Shown piece by piece: positions 24,567 to 34,056 of a stretch of DNA of 64,000 nucleotides. A program made the position numbers and the translations under genes. Each line of letters starts with the position of its first letter. The stretch's first letter is position 1. Under the pieces are notes generated by a model. The model was given only the letters and a program-made list of their open reading frames with translations, did not search any database and was not told where the DNA came from. Source of the DNA: a candidate division WOR-3 bacterium (GTDB lineage: Bacteria > Hydrothermota > Tepidihabitantia > Tepidihabitantales > CAIPLT01); the NCBI GenBank assembly GCA_039801505.1, contig JBDRUV010000006.1:1-64000 (forward strand), written 5' to 3'.

Positions 24567-26149
24567 TGCGAATATCATTAGTTGTTGTGTCTCCAGTACT
24601 AGGGATTTTTAGTTATTTAATTCCAAGGCTTCGCAACGAATTTTGTTTTTTGGCATCAGTTTTATCCTTGTATTTTTCACTTTTGATATTTAATGCCACT
24701 CGGCAGGCATTAACTTTTAATAAAGTCCTTTGGACCTTAGGAAATTATGAATATGGTTTATATGCTGATCATCTTACCGCAGTTATGTTAACTCTTTTGT
24801 CCTTATCAATTTTCGCCTCAATTATTTATTCGTTTCGCTATATGCGAGGATATAAAAATTCGGGACTGTTTTATTTTTATACCCTATTAATATTGGCATT
24901 TGGTAATGCTCTACTTACTGCTAATTCTATATTAAGCGCTAGTGTGATAGCTTTTATCGTCAGTATTCTTGGACATCTGCTTTCAGCGACGACTGCCGAG
25001 AAAGAAGTGAAAGGTTTTCGAAATTATTCTTTCCTGTTAATTGAACTGTTTTTTATTTTGGGAATCTTAATTCTTAAATGGGAAAATTTTACTTTTAATT
25101 TTGCTTTTCTGCCGATAAATGGCACGCTTAATTTTAAAATCATTGTTGGATTAATTTTAATTTTCGTGAGCATTTTAGCGCGGCTGGGGTTTTATCCATT
25201 TAATAAGTGGTTTATCATAACTTCAAATGGTTTTACTCTTTTAGGCTATCTTATTTTTATAACTATTACTCAAAAAATTTTGGGGTTTTATTTCCTATTG
25301 AGAATTGGTTGTTTTATTTTTGCTCAGGAACATTTTCTTTGGCTTCGGATTGGACTTGTAATACTTGGTGTTGTTAATATCATTTTAATGGGTTACAGAC
25401 TATGGTACACTAAGCAGGTAAATCAAGTACTATTTACAACCGAGGCTATTCAAATGGGATTTGTTGTTTTAGCCCTCACTGGATTAAACAGTAATACATT
25501 GGCTGGAGGAGTGTTGTTGTTTATTTATTATTTACTATCACAAACGAGCATAATTTATACACTAGGATCAATAACATATTGGACAAAATCCGAAAAAATC
25601 AATGATTTTATTGGACTTGCTGAAAGAATGCCTTTAACTTTTATATTGCTGACACTAGCAGTATTTCTTATCATAGGTATTCCCCCACTTGGTAGTTTTG
25701 GAGCAAAGTGGCTTATGCTTCAAGGACTATTTTCTTTTACCAATGGTATTGATATACGTAGTATATTACATTTAGTTGGCATGTTAGGGATATTAATTGG
25801 GAATATTTTAATGGCAGGATATTTTATAAAATTTTTAAGAAAAATTCTAGAGCCATTAATCGATGAGTTTCCTAAAGCTTGGGAATTAGGATTTACTGCC
25901 TGGATTTCACCGCTAATGTTATTAGCAATAGCTTTGTTTTTTGGGACATTTGCTAATAATTCGATGATTAAATTAGTTATGGATCCACTCTTACGAACAA
26001 CTGTTTTTGGTTTTATTGAAGATTCATCAAGAGTAAAATTCGAGCCTTCAAATAACTTTTTTCCGACAATGATTATTTTATCAATCATCTTGGGGTATTT
26101 TTTACAGAAAAAGTACCCTAAGCAAATTATTATGAACAGCAAATGTTAG
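24563..26149 (+). CDS. Antiporter-like proton/ion channel subunit (MrpD/NuoN, MbhH-like)
   Basis: A 528-residue protein with about fourteen hydrophobic segments. It has the proton-conducting core of the NuoL/M/N-MrpA/D family, including the segment N-Q-V-L-F-T-T-E-A-I-Q-M-G-F-V-V and the loop around I-G-I-P-P-L-G-S-F-G-A-K-W. It would translocate H+ or Na+ in step with hydrogen turnover. It overlaps both neighbours by 4-7 nt. Confidence 0.9.
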   Translation: MMRISLVVVSPVLGIFSYLIPRLRNEFCFLASVLSLYFSLLIFNATRQALTFNKVLWTLGNYEYGLYADHLTAVMLTLLSLSIFASIIYSFRYMRGYKNSGLFYFYTLLILAFGNALLTANSILSASVIAFIVSILGHLLSATTAEKEVKGFRNYSFLLIELFFILGILILKWENFTFNFAFLPINGTLNFKIIVGLILIFVSILARLGFYPFNKWFIITSNGFTLLGYLIFITITQKILGFYFLLRIGCFIFAQEHFLWLRIGLVILGVVNIILMGYRLWYTKQVNQVLFTTEAIQMGFVVLALTGLNSNTLAGGVLLFIYYLLSQTSIIYTLGSITYWTKSEKINDFIGLAERMPLTFILLTLAVFLIIGIPPLGSFGAKWLMLQGLFSFTNGIDIRSILHLVGMLGILIGNILMAGYFIKFLRKILEPLIDEFPKAWELGFTAWISPLMLLAIALFFGTFANNSMIKLVMDPLLRTTVFGFIEDSSRVKFEPSNNFFPTMIILSIILGYFLQKKYPKQIIMNSKC

Positions 26150-26673
26150 AATTATATCTTTTAATCATTGCTATGCTTGCAGCAGCCGTGGTTGCCGTCG
26201 AAATAAAAGATTTATTGGCTTCAGCAGTTGCAATGGGTATTGTGGGGTTTTCAGTGGCGATTATGTTTATCTTAGTTCAAGCACCGGATTTAGCTATAGT
26301 TCAGATTGTTGTGGAAATTTTGACCGTGGTATTCTTTGCGGCAACAATTCTTAGAACGACCCATACTGACGAAACAATTGGTAAGGGACTCAAAACTGAG
26401 TCAATTTTCCCATCTATTACGTATTTTATCTTTGCGACACTATTTGCTGTATTGGTTAGTTATGCATTACGAGAGCTACCCCCATTTGGAGCTCCAATCA
26501 TGAAAATTGCTAGTTACTATGTTCATAATGGCCTTAGAGATACGGGAGCGGCAAATATTGTTGCCGCTATTATTTTAGATTACCGAGGTTATGATACTTT
26601 TGGAGAAGCGGTAGTGCTGTTTACCTCAGTAATAGGGGTATTAACAATATTAAGGAGTACAGGTCGAAAATGA
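26143..26673 (+). CDS. Fused MbhD/MbhE-like (MrpA C-terminal) membrane subunit
   Basis: A 176-residue membrane protein. The first half is the DUF4040/MbhD domain (I-K-D-L-L-A-S-A-V-A-M-G, V-Q-A-P-D-L-A-I-V-Q-I-V-V-E). The second half matches MbhE (R-D-T-G-A-A-N-I-V-A-A-I-I-L-D-Y-R-G-Y-D-T-F-G-E). In Pyrococcus these are separate genes; in Mrp antiporters they are the C-terminal end of MrpA. Here they form one polypeptide. Confidence 0.88.
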   Translation: MLELYLLIIAMLAAAVVAVEIKDLLASAVAMGIVGFSVAIMFILVQAPDLAIVQIVVEILTVVFFAATILRTTHTDETIGKGLKTESIFPSITYFIFATLFAVLVSYALRELPPFGAPIMKIASYYVHNGLRDTGAANIVAAIILDYRGYDTFGEAVVLFTSVIGVLTILRSTGRK

Positions 26674-27104
26674 AGGGCATGAGTGTTATTGTTAAAACAA
26701 TTGCAGCATTAATTGCTGGATTTATTTTTCTTTATGGGTTTTATATTATCTTCCACGGTCATTTGACACCTGGTGGTGGTTTTGCTGGAGGGGTAATAAT
26801 TGCTGGTTCGTTTATTTTATTAGTTTTAGCATTCGGCGCCGATGAAGTAAAAGAACGAAGTTCTTACACCTTCTCATCGGTTTTTGAAAGCATCGGTGGT
26901 CTTTTATTTCTACTTATAGCATTATTGGGCATATTTGCCGGCTCAAATTTCTTTACGAATATACTTTCAAAAGGAGTGCCACTTAAAATTTTAAGTGCCG
27001 GTACTATCCCTTTAGCTAATATCGCAATTGGCATAAAAGTAGGTGCGGGATTATTAAGCATATTCATTGCTTTAGCTGCAATGCATTTTATAATGAAGGA
27101 GTAA
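26670..27104 (+). CDS. MrpB/MnhB-like subunit (MbhF)
   Basis: A 144-residue protein with four membrane segments and the MnhB signature G-F-Y-I-I-F-H-G-H-L-T-P-G-G-G-F-A-G-G. It belongs to the Na+/H+ antiporter half of the complex. It overlaps the previous gene by 4 nt (ATGA). Confidence 0.93.
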   Translation: MKGMSVIVKTIAALIAGFIFLYGFYIIFHGHLTPGGGFAGGVIIAGSFILLVLAFGADEVKERSSYTFSSVFESIGGLLFLLIALLGIFAGSNFFTNILSKGVPLKILSAGTIPLANIAIGIKVGAGLLSIFIALAAMHFIMKE

Positions 27105-27111
27105 AACACTG

Positions 27112-27450
27112 ATGATGCTATTTTTAGGATGTGTTCTATTGATATTGATTGGACTTTATGCTGTTGTGACCAAGAGAAATATAATCAAAATCGCTATTGG
27201 ATTTTGTATGGTTGAATATGGCGTAAATTTACTTTTTGCTTTTATTGGATTTAAGAAAGATGCCTTAGCACCAATTATTACAAAAATCGACGCTACACAT
27301 AATTTTGTTGATCCGATCCCTCAGGCCTTAGTGCTTACAGCTATCGTTATTGGTTTAGGCACGACTGCGGTGATGTTAGCATTAATTATCAGATTGTATC
27401 AAAAATATCATACTTTGGATATTAGTGAAATTAAAAAACTAAAAGGCTAA
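27112..27450 (+). CDS. MrpC/MnhC-like subunit (MbhG, NuoK-like)
   Basis: A 112-residue protein with three membrane helices. It has the MrpC/NuoK features G-F-C-M-V-E-Y-G-V-N-L-L-F and V-D-P-I-P-Q-A-L-V-L-T-A-I-V-I-G. It is part of the ion-translocating module. AAGGAG at 27097-27102 precedes the start. Confidence 0.93.
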   Translation: MMLFLGCVLLILIGLYAVVTKRNIIKIAIGFCMVEYGVNLLFAFIGFKKDALAPIITKIDATHNFVDPIPQALVLTAIVIGLGTTAVMLALIIRLYQKYHTLDISEIKKLKG

Positions 27451-27457
27451 AATTTTT

Positions 27458-27949
27458 ATGTTGGGACGACGTTTGGCTTATTTCATTGGCTGTATTGTTT
27501 TATGGCTAATTTTAACTTTGACTAGGTATTCTCCATCCGTAATTTTAGGAATAATTCTTGCCCTCGGGGTGACATTAATTTTTGGGAAATATTTCAGCTA
27601 TCAACCATTAAAACTTCTACATCCTAAAAGATTTTTCTGGCTTTTAGTTTATATTCCAGTTTTTGCATGGTATTGTCTTAAGGCTAATTTAGATGTTGCC
27701 TATCGGGTTATTCATCCAGAAAAGCCTTTAAAGCCCGGAATTGTAAAAATTAAGACCCGTCTTAAGACTGATTTGGCTCGGACATTGCTTGCCAATTCTA
27801 TTACCATGACGCCGGGTACCATGTCGGTCGATATTGATGGCGATATTCTTTATATTCACTGGATTTGGGTTCGGGATCTTGATGTAGAAAAAGCAACTCG
27901 GGATATTGCCGGACCATTTGAAAAATATCTTATGAGAATATTTGAATAG
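27458..27949 (+). CDS. MrpE/MnhE-like subunit (MbhA)
   Basis: A 163-residue protein with two or three N-terminal membrane helices and a cytoplasmic domain bearing the MnhE signature L-L-A-N-S-I-T-M-T-P-G-T-M-S-V-D-I-D-G-D-I-L-Y-I-H. In Pyrococcus Mbh the equivalent gene is first in the operon; here it is near the end. Confidence 0.93.
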   Translation: MLGRRLAYFIGCIVLWLILTLTRYSPSVILGIILALGVTLIFGKYFSYQPLKLLHPKRFFWLLVYIPVFAWYCLKANLDVAYRVIHPEKPLKPGIVKIKTRLKTDLARTLLANSITMTPGTMSVDIDGDILYIHWIWVRDLDVEKATRDIAGPFEKYLMRIFE

Positions 27950-27957
27950 GAGCTGAT

Positions 27958-28212
27958 ATGGAAGTGTTAATTGTTTTATTGTCTTTAGGGGCATTTTTCT
28001 GCCTCTATCGAGCCTTAAAGGGTCCGAGTATTTCTGATCGGGTAATTTCCGTAGATATCATGGCAATAATTTTTACTTGCATAACTGGACTTATGGCGCT
28101 GCGTTACGATATTAGTTTTCTTATGGATTTAGCAATTGTGATTGCCATTTTAAGCTTTGTGGGGACTTTAGCATTAGCAAAATATTTAGAGGGGCGTAGT
28201 TTAGATGATTAG
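27958..28212 (+). CDS. MrpF/MnhF-like subunit (MbhB)
   Basis: An 84-residue protein with three membrane helices and the R-A-L-K-G-P-S-I-S-D-R-V-I-S-V-D signature of MrpF. AGGAG lies 5 nt before the ATG. It overlaps mrpG-like by 8 nt. Confidence 0.93.
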   Translation: MEVLIVLLSLGAFFCLYRALKGPSISDRVISVDIMAIIFTCITGLMALRYDISFLMDLAIVIAILSFVGTLALAKYLEGRSLDD

Positions 28213-28573
28213 CATTCTTGGTTGGATATTTATTATGATCGGAGTAATTTTTGACCTTTTGGGGTGTTTGGGTTTGGTTCGATTTCCTGATCTTTATAAC
28301 CGCATGCAAGCAGCGACAAAAGGCGTGACTTTAGGAACCTGTGGGTTAATGTTGGGCATATTTTTACTTAAAGGTTTTACTCCCATGGGTATTAAAGCGC
28401 TTCTTTGCGCCTTTTTTATTCTTTTGACTATGCCGGTGGCTGCTCATGCCCTTGCTCGAGGGTCATTACGATTTGGGGTTAAAATGTGGCCTAAGACAAT
28501 TATTGATTCGTATGGCAAAGACAAGTTTAATGAGGAGTTAATTGAAAAAGATACTAAACCGGAAGAGCCATGA
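28205..28573 (+). CDS. MrpG/MnhG-like subunit (MbhC)
   Basis: A 122-residue protein with three membrane helices and the MnhG signature G-L-V-R-F-P-D-L-Y-N-R-M-Q-A-A-T-K. The hydrophilic C-terminal tail ends in an acidic stretch. It overlaps the last gene of the operon by 4 nt. Confidence 0.93.
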   Translation: MISILGWIFIMIGVIFDLLGCLGLVRFPDLYNRMQAATKGVTLGTCGLMLGIFLLKGFTPMGIKALLCAFFILLTMPVAAHALARGSLRFGVKMWPKTIIDSYGKDKFNEELIEKDTKPEEP

Positions 28574-29178
28574 GAAAACCCAAATTACGAGAATTAGGTG
28601 AAGCAATTCGGGCTCTATTTAAGGGACCATATACTCTAAAATTTCCAAAAGTGCCATCGATACCGCCGCAAGGATTTCGGGGCGTTATTGTCTTTAATCA
28701 AGAAAAATGTATCGGCTGTGGTGCCTGTGTTGAAGTTTGTCCCGCCAATGCCCGAGCGATTCAAGACGATCTTGAGCAAAAAGTTCGAAAAGTTATTCAC
28801 TATCAAGAACGGTGTATCTATTGTGGGCAGTGTGTCAACTATTGTCCGACTCAAGAAGGTATAAAACATACCCAAGAGTATGATTTAGCCCGGCTTACTA
28901 AGGATGGTTATACCAATATAATTGAAAAAGAACTGGTACTTTGCGAACTTTGCGGTAATGTTGTGGCTCCCAAGGCTCAGCTTCTTTGGATTGCCCGTAA
29001 GCTTGGAGAGTTAGCATTTGCCAATCCAACATTGTTCTTAACAGTTTACTATAGCCGAACCGCGGCGGGTTTTCCTTTAGAAGATTTGCGCAATACGCCA
29101 TATCGTGCCGAACATCAACGAATTTTGTGTCCGGATTGTCGCAGAAAAGTGTATCTTAATGAAGTTTGGGGTTATTAA
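28570..29178 (+). CDS. Two-cluster ferredoxin subunit (NuoI/MbhN-like)
   Basis: A 202-residue peripheral-arm subunit with two [4Fe-4S] motifs: C-I-G-C-G-A-C-V-E-V-C-P and C-I-Y-C-G-Q-C-V-N-Y-C-P. It carries electrons between the outer partners and the small subunit. A C-terminal extension has a further C-E-L-C and C-P-D-C pair, which looks like a zinc or extra metal site and is seen in EchF/NuoI relatives of hydrogenases. It closes the operon begun at 17625. Confidence 0.92.
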   Translation: MRKPKLRELGEAIRALFKGPYTLKFPKVPSIPPQGFRGVIVFNQEKCIGCGACVEVCPANARAIQDDLEQKVRKVIHYQERCIYCGQCVNYCPTQEGIKHTQEYDLARLTKDGYTNIIEKELVLCELCGNVVAPKAQLLWIARKLGELAFANPTLFLTVYYSRTAAGFPLEDLRNTPYRAEHQRILCPDCRRKVYLNEVWGY

Positions 29179-29187
29179 TTTATAAAG

Positions 29188-30171
29188 TTAACAAAACGGG
29201 TTTTCACAACCGGCCCGGCACCTTCTGATAACAGCATCAGGTTTTTTGAGATAAAGATTAGTTGAGAAGTAGCGGTCGGAGCGGTCTGGAAATACTGTAA
29301 TGACATTTTTATCCTGACCAATTTTTTTAAGAACATTAATTGTGCCGAGAATATTGGCACCGGTTGAGATACCGACCATAACTCCTAATTGGGCACTAAT
29401 TTTTCTAGTAACCATGATCGCATCTTCACTGGCAATAGCCTCGCACCAATCAATTTGATTGGGGTCAACGATTGGGGGAATAAAACCAGAGCCGATACCA
29501 GCAATTTCGTGTGGTAATGGCTGTTTGCAGCCATTTAGTAGCGCAGCTTCTTTCGGCTCTACTGCGACAGCCTTACAGTCCGGATTAACTTCCTTAAGCC
29601 GTTTACTTACTCCCATTAGGGTGGCCCCAGTGCCAATTCCAGCCACAAAAGCATCGATTCTGAGCCCCCGGGATTGGTTTAGGATTTCTTCAGCCGTGGT
29701 ATAATAGTGGCACAAAACATCGTCGTAATTTTCAAATTGGCGGGGCAGAAAAATTCGAGGGTTATTTTGGGCCATCTGTTTGGTTTTTTTCATCGCCCCT
29801 AGGTAGAACTCCTCAGCGGGAGTTAAACACACTTCAGCCCCAAGCATTGTGATAATTCTTTGGCGTTCCAGACTGACATTTTCCGGCATGACAATAATAC
29901 AGCGATAACCCTTTACGGCCGAAACCATCGCAAAGCTTATGCCAGTATTACCACTGGTGGCTTCGACAATAATCGAATCCGGCTTCAAGGTCCTATTGCG
30001 TTCATTAAGCTCAATCACATATTTTGCCACACGGTCTTTAATTGAGCCACTGGGATTTAAAAATTCCAGTTTCGCATAAAAGCGCCATGTTTCGTTTTCA
30101 TGGGTAAAATTAACTTCTAAAAGTGGTGTTTGACCAATGGCATCAAGGATTGACGAGATACAGTCCGGCAT
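29188..30171 (-). CDS. cysK: Cysteine synthase / cystathionine beta-synthase family (PLP)
   Basis: It makes cysteine from an activated serine and sulfide. The PLP lysine lies in P-S-G-S-I-K-D-R and the phosphate/substrate loop in E-A-T-S-G-N-T-G-I-S; G-I-G-T-G-A-T-L-M-G is the second phosphate loop. I place the start at ATG 30171 because the upstream TTG at 30207 is itself the -35 box of a promoter whose -10 ends 7 nt before this ATG. The protein is then 327 residues. The C-terminus is odd: R-R-C-R-A-G-C-E-N-P-F-C with three cysteines. It converges on the hydrogenase operon. Confidence 0.92.
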   Translation of the reverse strand: MPDCISSILDAIGQTPLLEVNFTHENETWRFYAKLEFLNPSGSIKDRVAKYVIELNERNRTLKPDSIIVEATSGNTGISFAMVSAVKGYRCIIVMPENVSLERQRIITMLGAEVCLTPAEEFYLGAMKKTKQMAQNNPRIFLPRQFENYDDVLCHYYTTAEEILNQSRGLRIDAFVAGIGTGATLMGVSKRLKEVNPDCKAVAVEPKEAALLNGCKQPLPHEIAGIGSGFIPPIVDPNQIDWCEAIASEDAIMVTRKISAQLGVMVGISTGANILGTINVLKKIGQDKNVITVFPDRSDRYFSTNLYLKKPDAVIRRCRAGCENPFC

Positions 30172-30178
30172 TAGTTGT

Positions 30179-30207
30179 AGTATAATGACTAGTTTATTAT
30201 CCGTCAA
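30179..30207 (-). promoter_or_regulatory. Promoter of cysK, leaderless layout
   Basis: Minus strand TTGACG (30207-30202), 17-nt spacer, TATACT (30184-30179), then 7 nt to ATG 30171. Transcription would begin at about the A of the start codon. Confidence 0.75.
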
Positions 30208-30342
30208 GAGCGGATATATCAGCTACTACTTGGGATGATAGGGTACCTGGAAGGCTAGGGAGGGGACGGTCCCCGGATGCTACCCCTAACCATACCTGGT
30301 TAAATGACCCTTGAAAGGAGTACAGGCAATTTAGTTTTAATA

Positions 30343-30370
30343 TTGACACAACGAAAAAATTATGTATCAT
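30343..30370 (+). promoter_or_regulatory. Promoter of gyrA
   Basis: TTGACA at 30343-30348, 16-nt spacer, TATCAT at 30365-30370, then 30 nt to the ATG. Upstream, 30264-30294 contains GGGGACGGTCCCC inside TAGGG...CCCTA arms. That hairpin lies before both divergent promoters and has no obvious role. Confidence 0.75.
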
Positions 30371-30400
30371 AACATATTACAAACAGCCTAGGGATGAGCT

Positions 30401-32830
30401 ATGAAAGAAAATAGTCGTAAAGAGATTGTAAAAGTTTATATTGAAGATGAAGTTAAAAGGTCCTACCTCGACTATGCGATGTCGGTTATTGTGGGCCGGG
30501 CCTTACCTGATGTTCGGGATGGGCTAAAACCAGTGCAGCGCCGGATTCTGTATTCGATGTATGAGTTAGGCCTGACACACAATCGGCCCTATAAAAAATC
30601 CGCCACCGTGGTTGGCGATGTGCTAGGTAAATATCATCCGCATGGCGATGCTGCGGTATATGATACCCTAGTACGCATGGCCCAAGATTTTTCCTTGCGC
30701 TACCCTTTAATTGATGGTCAAGGTAATTTTGGCTCAATCGACGGTGATGCCCCAGCTGCCTATCGGTATACCGAAGCTCGGCTTTCCGAGCTTGCTGAAG
30801 AGCTGCTTAAAGATTTAGATAAAGATACTGTAGATTTTGCTCCCAATTTCGATGGCCGGCTTAAGGAACCGAAGGTCTTACCGGCGGCATTTCCTAATCT
30901 TTTAGTGAATGGTGCTTCAGGTATTGCGGTGGGTATGGCTACTAACATTCCGCCGCATAATTTTGGCGAAGTAATTGATGCGCTCTGCGCCTTGATTGAC
31001 GACCCGGATTTAGAAGTTGAAGATTTAATGCAGTATATTCAAGGACCAGATTTTCCTACAGGTGGAGTTATTGTAGGCAAGGCCGGAATCACTGAAGCCT
31101 ACAAGACTGGCCGCGGTAAAATTGTCATCCGCGGTAAATATCGAATTGAAGAAGGTCGGGGTGGCAAAGATAAAATTGTCATTACTGAAATTCCTTATAT
31201 GGTCAATAAGACCTCCCTGATCGAACGAATTGCAACCTTGGTTCGCGAGAAAAAAATTACTGATGTTACTGATCTACGCGATGAATCAGATCGCGACGGC
31301 ATGCGCATTGTGTTAGAATTAAAACGCGACGCCAATCCAGAGATTGTGATTAATCAACTATATAAATATACCCCAATGCAAGAAACCTTTGGGGTTATTT
31401 TATTGGTCTTGGTCGACAATGTCCCGAAGATTCTTAACTTAAAAGAGCTCTGTCAGGCTTATTTAGACTTTCGATATGAAACCGTTGTGCGTCGGACCAA
31501 ATTTGAACTTAAACAAGCTGAAGACCGGGCGCATATTTTAGAAGGCCTTAAAATTGCTTTAAGAAATATCGATAAAGTTATTAGTATCATCAAGAGTGCC
31601 AAAGATCCGCAGGTCGCTAAAGAACAGCTCATGAAGAAATTTTCTCTAACTGAGATCCAAGCGCAGGCGATTTTAGACATGAAGTTGGCGCGTCTAACTA
31701 ATCTTGAGCAGAAAAAGATCGATGACGAGTATTTAGAGCTCATTAAATTGATTAATCGCTTAAAAGGACTTTTGGCATCAAAAAAGGCCATGTTTCGACA
31801 GATCAAAGAGGAGCTCTTATCGCTTAAGGAACGATTTGCTGACAAACGCAAGACCGATATTAGCAAGGGCAAGGTGGAAGAATTAAACATCGAAGACTTG
31901 ATTGCTGAAGAAGATATCGCGATTCTAATTACCCATAAAGGTTATATCAAACGTATGCCGATCTCTTCTTATCGACGACAGAGTCGCGGTGGAGTTGGCC
32001 GGACAGGCCTTGAAGTGTCTGAGGAAGATTTTGTTGAAGGCTTAATTATTGCTACGACCTTAGATTATTTACTTTTCTTTACGAATCAAGGACGATGTTA
32101 CTGGCTTAAGGGTTATGAAATTCCTGAAGGCACCTATCAAGCTAAAGGTCGGCCTATTGTAAATCTTATTGAACTAGCCAAAGACGAAAAAATTACTTCG
32201 TATCTCTCGGTGCGGGAGTTCATAAAAGATCATTATGTGTTTATGGTCACAAGTCGCGGTGTTGTGAAAAAGACCTCACTAGAGGAGTTTTCTAATCCGC
32301 GCAAAAGTGGTATTATTGCGATTAATATTGATAAAAATGACCAGCTAATAAATACTTTCTTAACCTCGGGCAAAGACGAAGTGGTGCTTGTGACAAAAAA
32401 TGGGATGGGTTTACGGTTTTCCGAAAAAGATGTCCGGGCCATGGGACGCAATGCGTATGGAGTTACAGGGATAAAATTAGCTAAAAATGATGAAGTCATT
32501 GATGGTAGTGTAGTTTTACCTAACCAGTCACTATTAATAGTTACAGAATTAGGTTATGGTAAACGATGTGATTATCTGGACTTCCCGCTGAGGCGTCGTG
32601 GTTGTAAAGGGGTTCTAGCCGGAAAATTTAATGAGAAAACCGGTAAATTGATTAGTGCCAAGGCGGTATCAGATGAAGATGAAGTGATGATTATAACCAA
32701 GAATGGTACCGTGTTGCGAATTAAGGTCAATGAGGTACGCAAGCAAAGCCGGGCAACTGTTGGTGTCCGGTTAATTCAATTACGCGAGGGTGATTGCGTG
32801 GTTGATGTCGCCCGCATTGCCCCCGATTAA
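30401..32830 (+). CDS. gyrA: DNA gyrase subunit A
   Basis: The 809-residue breakage-reunion subunit of gyrase. The active-site tyrosine is in A-A-Y-R-Y-T-E; the surrounding winged-helix has [18 protein letters not shown]. The C-terminal half has six beta-pinwheel blades with a GyrA box Q-S-R-G-G-V-G, which marks gyrase rather than topoisomerase IV. gyrB is not in the window. Confidence 0.96.
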   Translation: MKENSRKEIVKVYIEDEVKRSYLDYAMSVIVGRALPDVRDGLKPVQRRILYSMYELGLTHNRPYKKSATVVGDVLGKYHPHGDAAVYDTLVRMAQDFSLRYPLIDGQGNFGSIDGDAPAAYRYTEARLSELAEELLKDLDKDTVDFAPNFDGRLKEPKVLPAAFPNLLVNGASGIAVGMATNIPPHNFGEVIDALCALIDDPDLEVEDLMQYIQGPDFPTGGVIVGKAGITEAYKTGRGKIVIRGKYRIEEGRGGKDKIVITEIPYMVNKTSLIERIATLVREKKITDVTDLRDESDRDGMRIVLELKRDANPEIVINQLYKYTPMQETFGVILLVLVDNVPKILNLKELCQAYLDFRYETVVRRTKFELKQAEDRAHILEGLKIALRNIDKVISIIKSAKDPQVAKEQLMKKFSLTEIQAQAILDMKLARLTNLEQKKIDDEYLELIKLINRLKGLLASKKAMFRQIKEELLSLKERFADKRKTDISKGKVEELNIEDLIAEEDIAILITHKGYIKRMPISSYRRQSRGGVGRTGLEVSEEDFVEGLIIATTLDYLLFFTNQGRCYWLKGYEIPEGTYQAKGRPIVNLIELAKDEKITSYLSVREFIKDHYVFMVTSRGVVKKTSLEEFSNPRKSGIIAINIDKNDQLINTFLTSGKDEVVLVTKNGMGLRFSEKDVRAMGRNAYGVTGIKLAKNDEVIDGSVVLPNQSLLIVTELGYGKRCDYLDFPLRRRGCKGVLAGKFNEKTGKLISAKAVSDEDEVMIITKNGTVLRIKVNEVRKQSRATVGVRLIQLREGDCVVDVARIAPD

Positions 32831-32836
32831 TCAGTT

Positions 32837-33283
32837 ATGCCCAAACACCGATTAGATTGGGATGATTATTTTCTTAAAATTGCCGAGACAGTTGCCGAGC
32901 GATCTACTTGTTTGCGCCGTAAGGTAGGGGCAGTTTTAGTCCGAGACAAACGAATTTTAGCAACCGGTTATAATGGCGCACCTCGTGGCTTAGCACACTG
33001 TGCTGAAGTTGGTTGTCTCAGACAAAAACTTGGTATGAAGCCAGGAGAACGGATTGAAATTTGCCGCGGTATTCATGCCGAACAGAATGTTTTAGTCCAG
33101 GCGGCGTTTTTTGGGATTTCGGTAGAAGGTGCAACACTTTATACAACTCATTCTCCATGCGTTAGTTGTGCGAAACTGCTTATTAATGCCGGAGTGAAAG
33201 AAATTGTTGCTAAAAAAAGCTATCCAGATAAGCTGGCGTTGGAGTTATTAAAAGAAGCTAACGTTAAGATTATCAAACGTTAA
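32837..33283 (+). CDS. dCMP deaminase family protein (ComEB-like)
   Basis: A 148-residue zinc deaminase. Zinc ligands and the catalytic Glu are in [11 protein letters not shown] and [10 protein letters not shown]. The N-terminus [16 protein letters not shown] and the R-R-K-V-G-A-V-L-V segment fit deoxycytidylate deaminases, which supply dUMP for thymidylate synthesis. It starts 7 nt after gyrA and precedes the cyclase gene by 4 nt. Confidence 0.9.
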   Translation: MPKHRLDWDDYFLKIAETVAERSTCLRRKVGAVLVRDKRILATGYNGAPRGLAHCAEVGCLRQKLGMKPGERIEICRGIHAEQNVLVQAAFFGISVEGATLYTTHSPCVSCAKLLINAGVKEIVAKKSYPDKLALELLKEANVKIIKR

Positions 33284-33286
33284 CCA

Positions 33287-34054
33287 ATGCTTAGTTTTTT
33301 AAGACCCACGGTCCGGGATCTGATTGATATTGCCATTGTAGCGGTGATTTTCTTTTATTTTATGAAATTTCTTAAGGGCAGTCGAGCGATGCGAATGCTA
33401 TATGTGCTAATAATAATTTTTATCGGTTCGCTGGTGGTATCTTGGCTAGATCTTAAAGCTCTTTCCTTAATTGTTAGTTCCTTAAAAACCGTGTGGCTTG
33501 TAGTTTTTGTAATTCTTTTTCAACCAGAGATTCGTAACGCCCTAGCTCGAGTAGGACGGATTAAGTTTTTAAGATTCCTATTGCCTACTCCTAAAGAAGA
33601 ATTTGTGATCAATGAGATTGTAAATGCAGCCCAGATGCTTAAGGAACGGCATTATGGAGGACTTTTTGTAATTGAGCGGCAAATTGGTTTGAAAGACATT
33701 ATTGAAACTGGAACGAAAATTGAAGCTAAGCTTACAGCACCACTATTGGTTTCAATTTTTACGCCGTTATCACCGCTTCATGACGGAGCTTGTATTATCT
33801 CGGGCGATCAAATTGTTGCTGCAGCATGTACACTTCCTTTAAGTGATCTTACAGAAGAAAGTAAATACTGGGGAATGCGACACCGGGCCGGTATTAGCAT
33901 TACTATGCAATCCGATGCGGTAGCAGTAATTATTTCGGAAAGGCTAAATAGGATTTCGTATGCCGAAAAAGGTAATATTTATACAAATCTTACCGCTCAG
34001 GAACTTAAATATAATCTCACTAAAGCATTATTAAAAACCAAGACGAAGGAGTAA
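33287..34054 (+). CDS. cdaA: Diadenylate cyclase CdaA
   Basis: It makes cyclic di-AMP from two ATP. Three N-terminal membrane helices (residues 12-82) precede a DAC domain with L-H-D-G-A-C-I-I (DGA motif) and G-M-R-H-R-A-G-I (RHR motif), both needed for catalysis. The 255-residue length matches CdaA rather than DisA. In Firmicutes the partner ybbR/cdaR follows; here a DUF2723 protein follows instead. Confidence 0.93.
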   Translation: MLSFLRPTVRDLIDIAIVAVIFFYFMKFLKGSRAMRMLYVLIIIFIGSLVVSWLDLKALSLIVSSLKTVWLVVFVILFQPEIRNALARVGRIKFLRFLLPTPKEEFVINEIVNAAQMLKERHYGGLFVIERQIGLKDIIETGTKIEAKLTAPLLVSIFTPLSPLHDGACIISGDQIVAAACTLPLSDLTEESKYWGMRHRAGISITMQSDAVAVIISERLNRISYAEKGNIYTNLTAQELKYNLTKALLKTKTKE

Positions 34055-34056
34055 TA

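Noticed and set aside
30264-30294. GC-rich hairpin between cysK and gyrA as a terminator or riboswitch
   Set aside because: It lies upstream of both divergent promoters, has no T-tract and would not be in either transcript.
31459-31890. Minus-strand frame of 143 codons inside gyrA
   Set aside because: Shadow of gyrA codon usage, rich in Ser and Leu, with no motif or start signal.
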